8,554 nt of DNA from Clostridiales bacterium UBA7044 (lineage in GTDB: Bacteria > Bacillota > Clostridia > Oscillospirales > Oscillospiraceae), in assembly GCA_002493965.1 (NCBI GenBank), contig DLAP01000007.1:1-8554 (forward strand), in the 5' to 3' direction. A program made the position numbers and the translations under genes. Position 1 is the stretch's first letter; every line of letters starts with the position of its first letter. The notes under the pieces are model-generated. The model saw only the letters and a program-made list of their open reading frames with translations, did not search any database and was not told the origin of the DNA. Shown piece by piece: positions 6,920 to 8,554 of the stretch.

Positions 6920-8224
6920 TTATTGAATTGCCTTAAACGCCTCATCAAGCGCGGCAATCAGATCCTTTACATTCTCCGTGCCAATGGACAGGCGAATCGT
7001 ATTGGGTCTGATGCCCTGATCCAGCAGTTCGTCTTCTGTGAGCTGCGAATGCGTTGTGCTTGCAGGATGGATAACCAAAGACTTCACGTCGGCAACGTTA
7101 GCAAGCAGAGAGAAGATGGCAAGATTGTCAATAAACTTTTGCGCTGTTCCCGCATCGCCCTTGACTTCAAAAGTAAAGATCGATCCGGCACCATTCGGGA
7201 AATACTTCTGATACAGCTTGTGACTTGGCTCACTTTCCAGAGAAGGGTGATGTACCGCTTCCACCTGCGGATGATGATTCAGATACGCAACAATCTTCAG
7301 TGCGTTTTCAACGTGGCGCTCTACACGAAGCGACAAGGTTTCCAAGCCTTGCAGGAAAAGAAACGCGTGGAAGGGCGAAAGCGTCGAGCCTGTATCACGA
7401 AGCAGAATCGCACGGATATAGGAAACAAAAGCAGCAGGGCCAACTGCATCGGCAAAGGAAATCCCATGGTAGCTGGGATTCGCCTCTGAAATCCACGGAT
7501 ATTTGCCGGAAGTCTTCCAGTCAAAATTGCCGCTGTCAACAATCACACCGCCGATTGCGGTTCCATGTCCGCCGATAAACTTTGTTGCGGAATGAACAAC
7601 AATATCTGCACCATATTCAATTGGGCGAATAATATAGGGCGTTGCAAAAGTGGAGTCAACAACAAGCGGGATGCCATGCCTGTGCGCAACATCGGCAACT
7701 GCTTCAATATCAACGATGTTCGAGTTGGGGTTCCCGAGCGTTTCAATAAAAATCGCTTTCGTGTTCTCCTTGACAGCCGCTTCAAAGGAGCCTTCCACAT
7801 AGGGATCCACAAACGTTGTGGTAATGCCGCTGGAAAGTGGGAGCGTATGCGCCAGAAGATTGTAGGTGCCGCCATAAATCGTCTTGGACGCGACGATATG
7901 TTCGCCGCTTTTTGCCAGCGCGCTGATGGTATAGTTGATTGCCGCCGCACCGGAAGCGGTTGCCAGCGCGGCAACGCCGCCCTCCAGTGATGCGATGCGT
8001 TGCTCAAAAATATCCTGGGTCGGATTGGTCAGTCTGCCGTAGATGTTACCCGCGTCTCTCAGGCCGAACCGGTCCGCCGCGTGCTGTGAATTGTGAAATA
8101 CAAATGAGGTCGATGCATAAATCGGCACGGCTCTTGCGTCAGTAGCAGGATCTGCCTGTTCCTGACCAATATGCAGCTGTTTGGTTTCAAAGCTCCAGTT
8201 TTTGGAATCATAAATATTTGCCAT
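6920..8224 (-). CDS. metY: O-acetylhomoserine sulfhydrylase (MetY)
   Basis: This cytosolic PLP enzyme makes L-homocysteine and acetate from O-acetyl-L-homoserine and sulfide, giving direct sulfhydrylation into methionine. The 434-residue protein has the Cys/Met metabolism PLP family layout. Residues ETKQLHIGQE (13-22) and YGRLTNPT (62-69) form the N-terminal phosphate-contact region. Then come D190 in VVDSTFATP, which contacts the PLP ring nitrogen, and HSATKFIGGHGT with the PLP lysine K215. The length and the insert near 228-260 (FDWKTSGKYPW) are typical of MetY and distinguish it from the shorter cystathionine synthases and lyases. The start has a strong AGGAGG 8 nt upstream. By eye it uses far more GCA, AAA and ATT codons than the GCC/CCC-rich genes to its left, which may mean a different history or expression level. 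Confidence 0.96.
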   Translation of the reverse strand: MANIYDSKNWSFETKQLHIGQEQADPATDARAVPIYASTSFVFHNSQHAADRFGLRDAGNIYGRLTNPTQDIFEQRIASLEGGVAALATASGAAAINYTISALAKSGEHIVASKTIYGGTYNLLAHTLPLSSGITTTFVDPYVEGSFEAAVKENTKAIFIETLGNPNSNIVDIEAVADVAHRHGIPLVVDSTFATPYIIRPIEYGADIVVHSATKFIGGHGTAIGGVIVDSGNFDWKTSGKYPWISEANPSYHGISFADAVGPAAFVSYIRAILLRDTGSTLSPFHAFLFLQGLETLSLRVERHVENALKIVAYLNHHPQVEAVHHPSLESEPSHKLYQKYFPNGAGSIFTFEVKGDAGTAQKFIDNLAIFSLLANVADVKSLVIHPASTTHSQLTEDELLDQGIRPNTIRLSIGTENVKDLIAALDEAFKAIQ

Positions 8225-8232
8225 TATATTAT

Positions 8233-8238
8233 CCTCCT
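8233..8238 (-). promoter_or_regulatory. metY: metY ribosome binding site with adjacent hairpin
   Basis: AGGAGG (8238-8233) lies 8 nt before the metY ATG, a near-ideal spacing that fixes the start. Directly upstream, 8239-8251 forms a small perfect palindrome (GCGGT, 3-nt loop, ACCGC) abutting the ribosome binding site. It could place the site next to a stem or mark a regulator site; no known riboswitch signature is visible. Confidence 0.85.
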
Positions 8239-8398
8239 GCGGTTATACCGCTTCAATCGATTATTATATATGTGATAGATATGCAGCGCTCAGCAATACA
8301 TTCGATTCAGGCTCAGCAGCACTGAAAATGAAGTACAGGAAATATTTCTGCTGTGGGATTTTTTCTCACTGCTTTTCGCCTCTTTTTTTCGTGGCATA

Positions 8399-8427
8399 AT
8401 TATAACTCGGCACTGTTTCTCTGTCCA
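8399..8427 (-). promoter_or_regulatory. Candidate metY promoter
   Basis: On the minus strand TGGACA (8427-8422) is followed after 17 bp by a perfect TATAAT (8404-8399). The predicted start near 8392 gives a leader of about 168 nt before metY. The -35 box falls in the loop of the inverted repeat at 8401-8453 and the -10 box covers its outer left edge, so a protein bound to the repeat would block this promoter. Confidence 0.6.
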
Positions 8428-8453
8428 ATACGAGAAACATATGCCGAGTTATA
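8401..8453. promoter_or_regulatory. Long inverted repeat, likely operator
   Basis: The outer arms TATAACTCGGCA (8401-8412) and TGCCGAGTTATA (8442-8453) match perfectly. The inner arms TGTTTCTC (8414-8421) and GAGAAACA (8432-8439) also match perfectly, leaving one unpaired base on the left, two on the right, and a 10-nt centre. It has no T-run, so it is not an intrinsic terminator. Overlap with a promoter suggests a binding site for a dimeric or tetrameric regulator. I do not recognise the motif. Confidence 0.65.
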
Positions 8454-8465
8454 CTGATATTCAAT

Positions 8466-8498
8466 AAAAAACTTTAATTCGGAGAATTGAGGTTTTTT
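8466..8498 (+). terminator. Hairpin with U-run, terminator-like
   Basis: Positions 8466-8480 pair with 8484-8498 over 15 bp around a GGA loop, ending in six T. Two of the pairs are G-U and work only in plus-strand RNA; on the minus strand they become C-A mismatches. It may end a plus-strand transcript, or hide the GAGG site (8489-8492) of the small ORF that follows. The stem is AT-rich, so strong termination is uncertain. Confidence 0.4.
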
Positions 8499-8500
8499 AT

Positions 8501-8548
8501 ATGAAGATTAGTATGAGACGGATTTCTGTAATTTTCCTTGTATTATAG
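8501..8548 (+). CDS. Possible 15-codon ORF (leader peptide or remnant)
   Basis: ATG to TAG encodes MKISMRRISVIFLVL, two basic patches followed by a hydrophobic run, like the start of a signal peptide. GAGG (8489-8492) is 8 nt upstream. It could be a leader peptide, a tiny membrane peptide, the start of a broken gene, or chance. The window ends six bases later, so the context is lost. Confidence 0.2.
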   Translation: MKISMRRISVIFLVL

Positions 8549-8554
8549 AGTAGT

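Larger units (their letters stand above)
8225..8554. other. AT-rich regulatory region upstream of metY
   Basis: This 330-bp stretch carries no convincing protein gene. Besides the elements listed separately, it has a direct repeat GCTCAGCA at 8288-8295 and 8311-8318, 23 bp apart (about two helical turns), in the presumed metY leader. I looked for SAM and T-box riboswitch signatures on the minus strand and saw none. Confidence 0.6.

Noticed and set aside
6923..7489. 188-residue plus-strand ORF
   Set aside because: It lies entirely opposite metY and shows no motifs.
8253..8276. TATAAT close upstream of metY as the main promoter
   Set aside because: A TATAAT-like hexamer is present in this AT-rich stretch, but no -35 box lies at 16-18 bp; the candidate at 8399-8427 is better.
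8225..8392. SAM or T-box riboswitch before metY
   Set aside because: A leader of this length would fit, but none of the conserved cores of either class is visible on the minus strand.
8401..8453. Inverted repeat as an insertion element or invertible promoter
   Set aside because: The arms enclose only about 10 bp, there is no transposase or recombinase, and no target duplication is seen.

Overview
The window looks like chromosomal DNA from a spore-forming member of the Clostridia (Bacillota), probably in the Oscillospiraceae/Ruminococcaceae range. The reasons are a GerA-type spore germination operon, GC- and GCC/CCC-rich coding sequence separated by AT-rich intergenic DNA, strong AGGAG-type ribosome binding sites, and Gram-positive style rRNA control sequences. 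The taxon is inferred from gene content only.

Layout. (1) Positions 1-336 hold no protein gene. Read on the minus strand they contain two near-consensus sigma-A promoters 105 bp apart, phased A-tracts, a leader hairpin and boxA-like motifs. This is what the front of an rRNA operon looks like, with the rRNA genes lying beyond the left edge. (2) Positions 333-3101 (minus) are an overlapping three-gene germinant-receptor operon: a full-length GerA-type A subunit, a very short GerC-like protein and a short GerB-like permease, in the order A-C-B. The last stop codon lies inside the -35 box of the first rRNA-type promoter. (3) Positions 3132-6824 (plus) are a compact four-gene operon with its own promoter: an ADP-ribose-pyrophosphatase-like Nudix hydrolase, the tRNA-modification GTPase MnmE, a second Nudix hydrolase and a NifS/IscS-type cysteine desulfurase. 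(4) A perfect 18-bp bidirectional terminator separates this operon from the convergent metY (6920-8224, minus), which encodes O-acetylhomoserine sulfhydrylase. (5) Positions 8225-8554 are AT-rich regulatory DNA: the metY ribosome binding site, a candidate promoter embedded in a long inverted repeat, a second hairpin and a possible 15-codon ORF.

How they may work together. The germination genes stand alone functionally. In the plus-strand operon, MnmE and a cysteine desulfurase could both serve modification of the tRNA wobble uridine (5-carboxymethylaminomethyl and 2-thio groups), but no mnmA or mnmG is present here, so this is an inference. The cysteine desulfurase and MetY both handle sulfur with PLP but are transcribed towards each other. 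I found no clearly new multi-gene system, CRISPR array, mobile element, tRNA or prophage. The most interesting points are the abutment of the germination operon and the rRNA promoter, the reduced GerC/GerB subunits, and the inverted-repeat operator upstream of metY.
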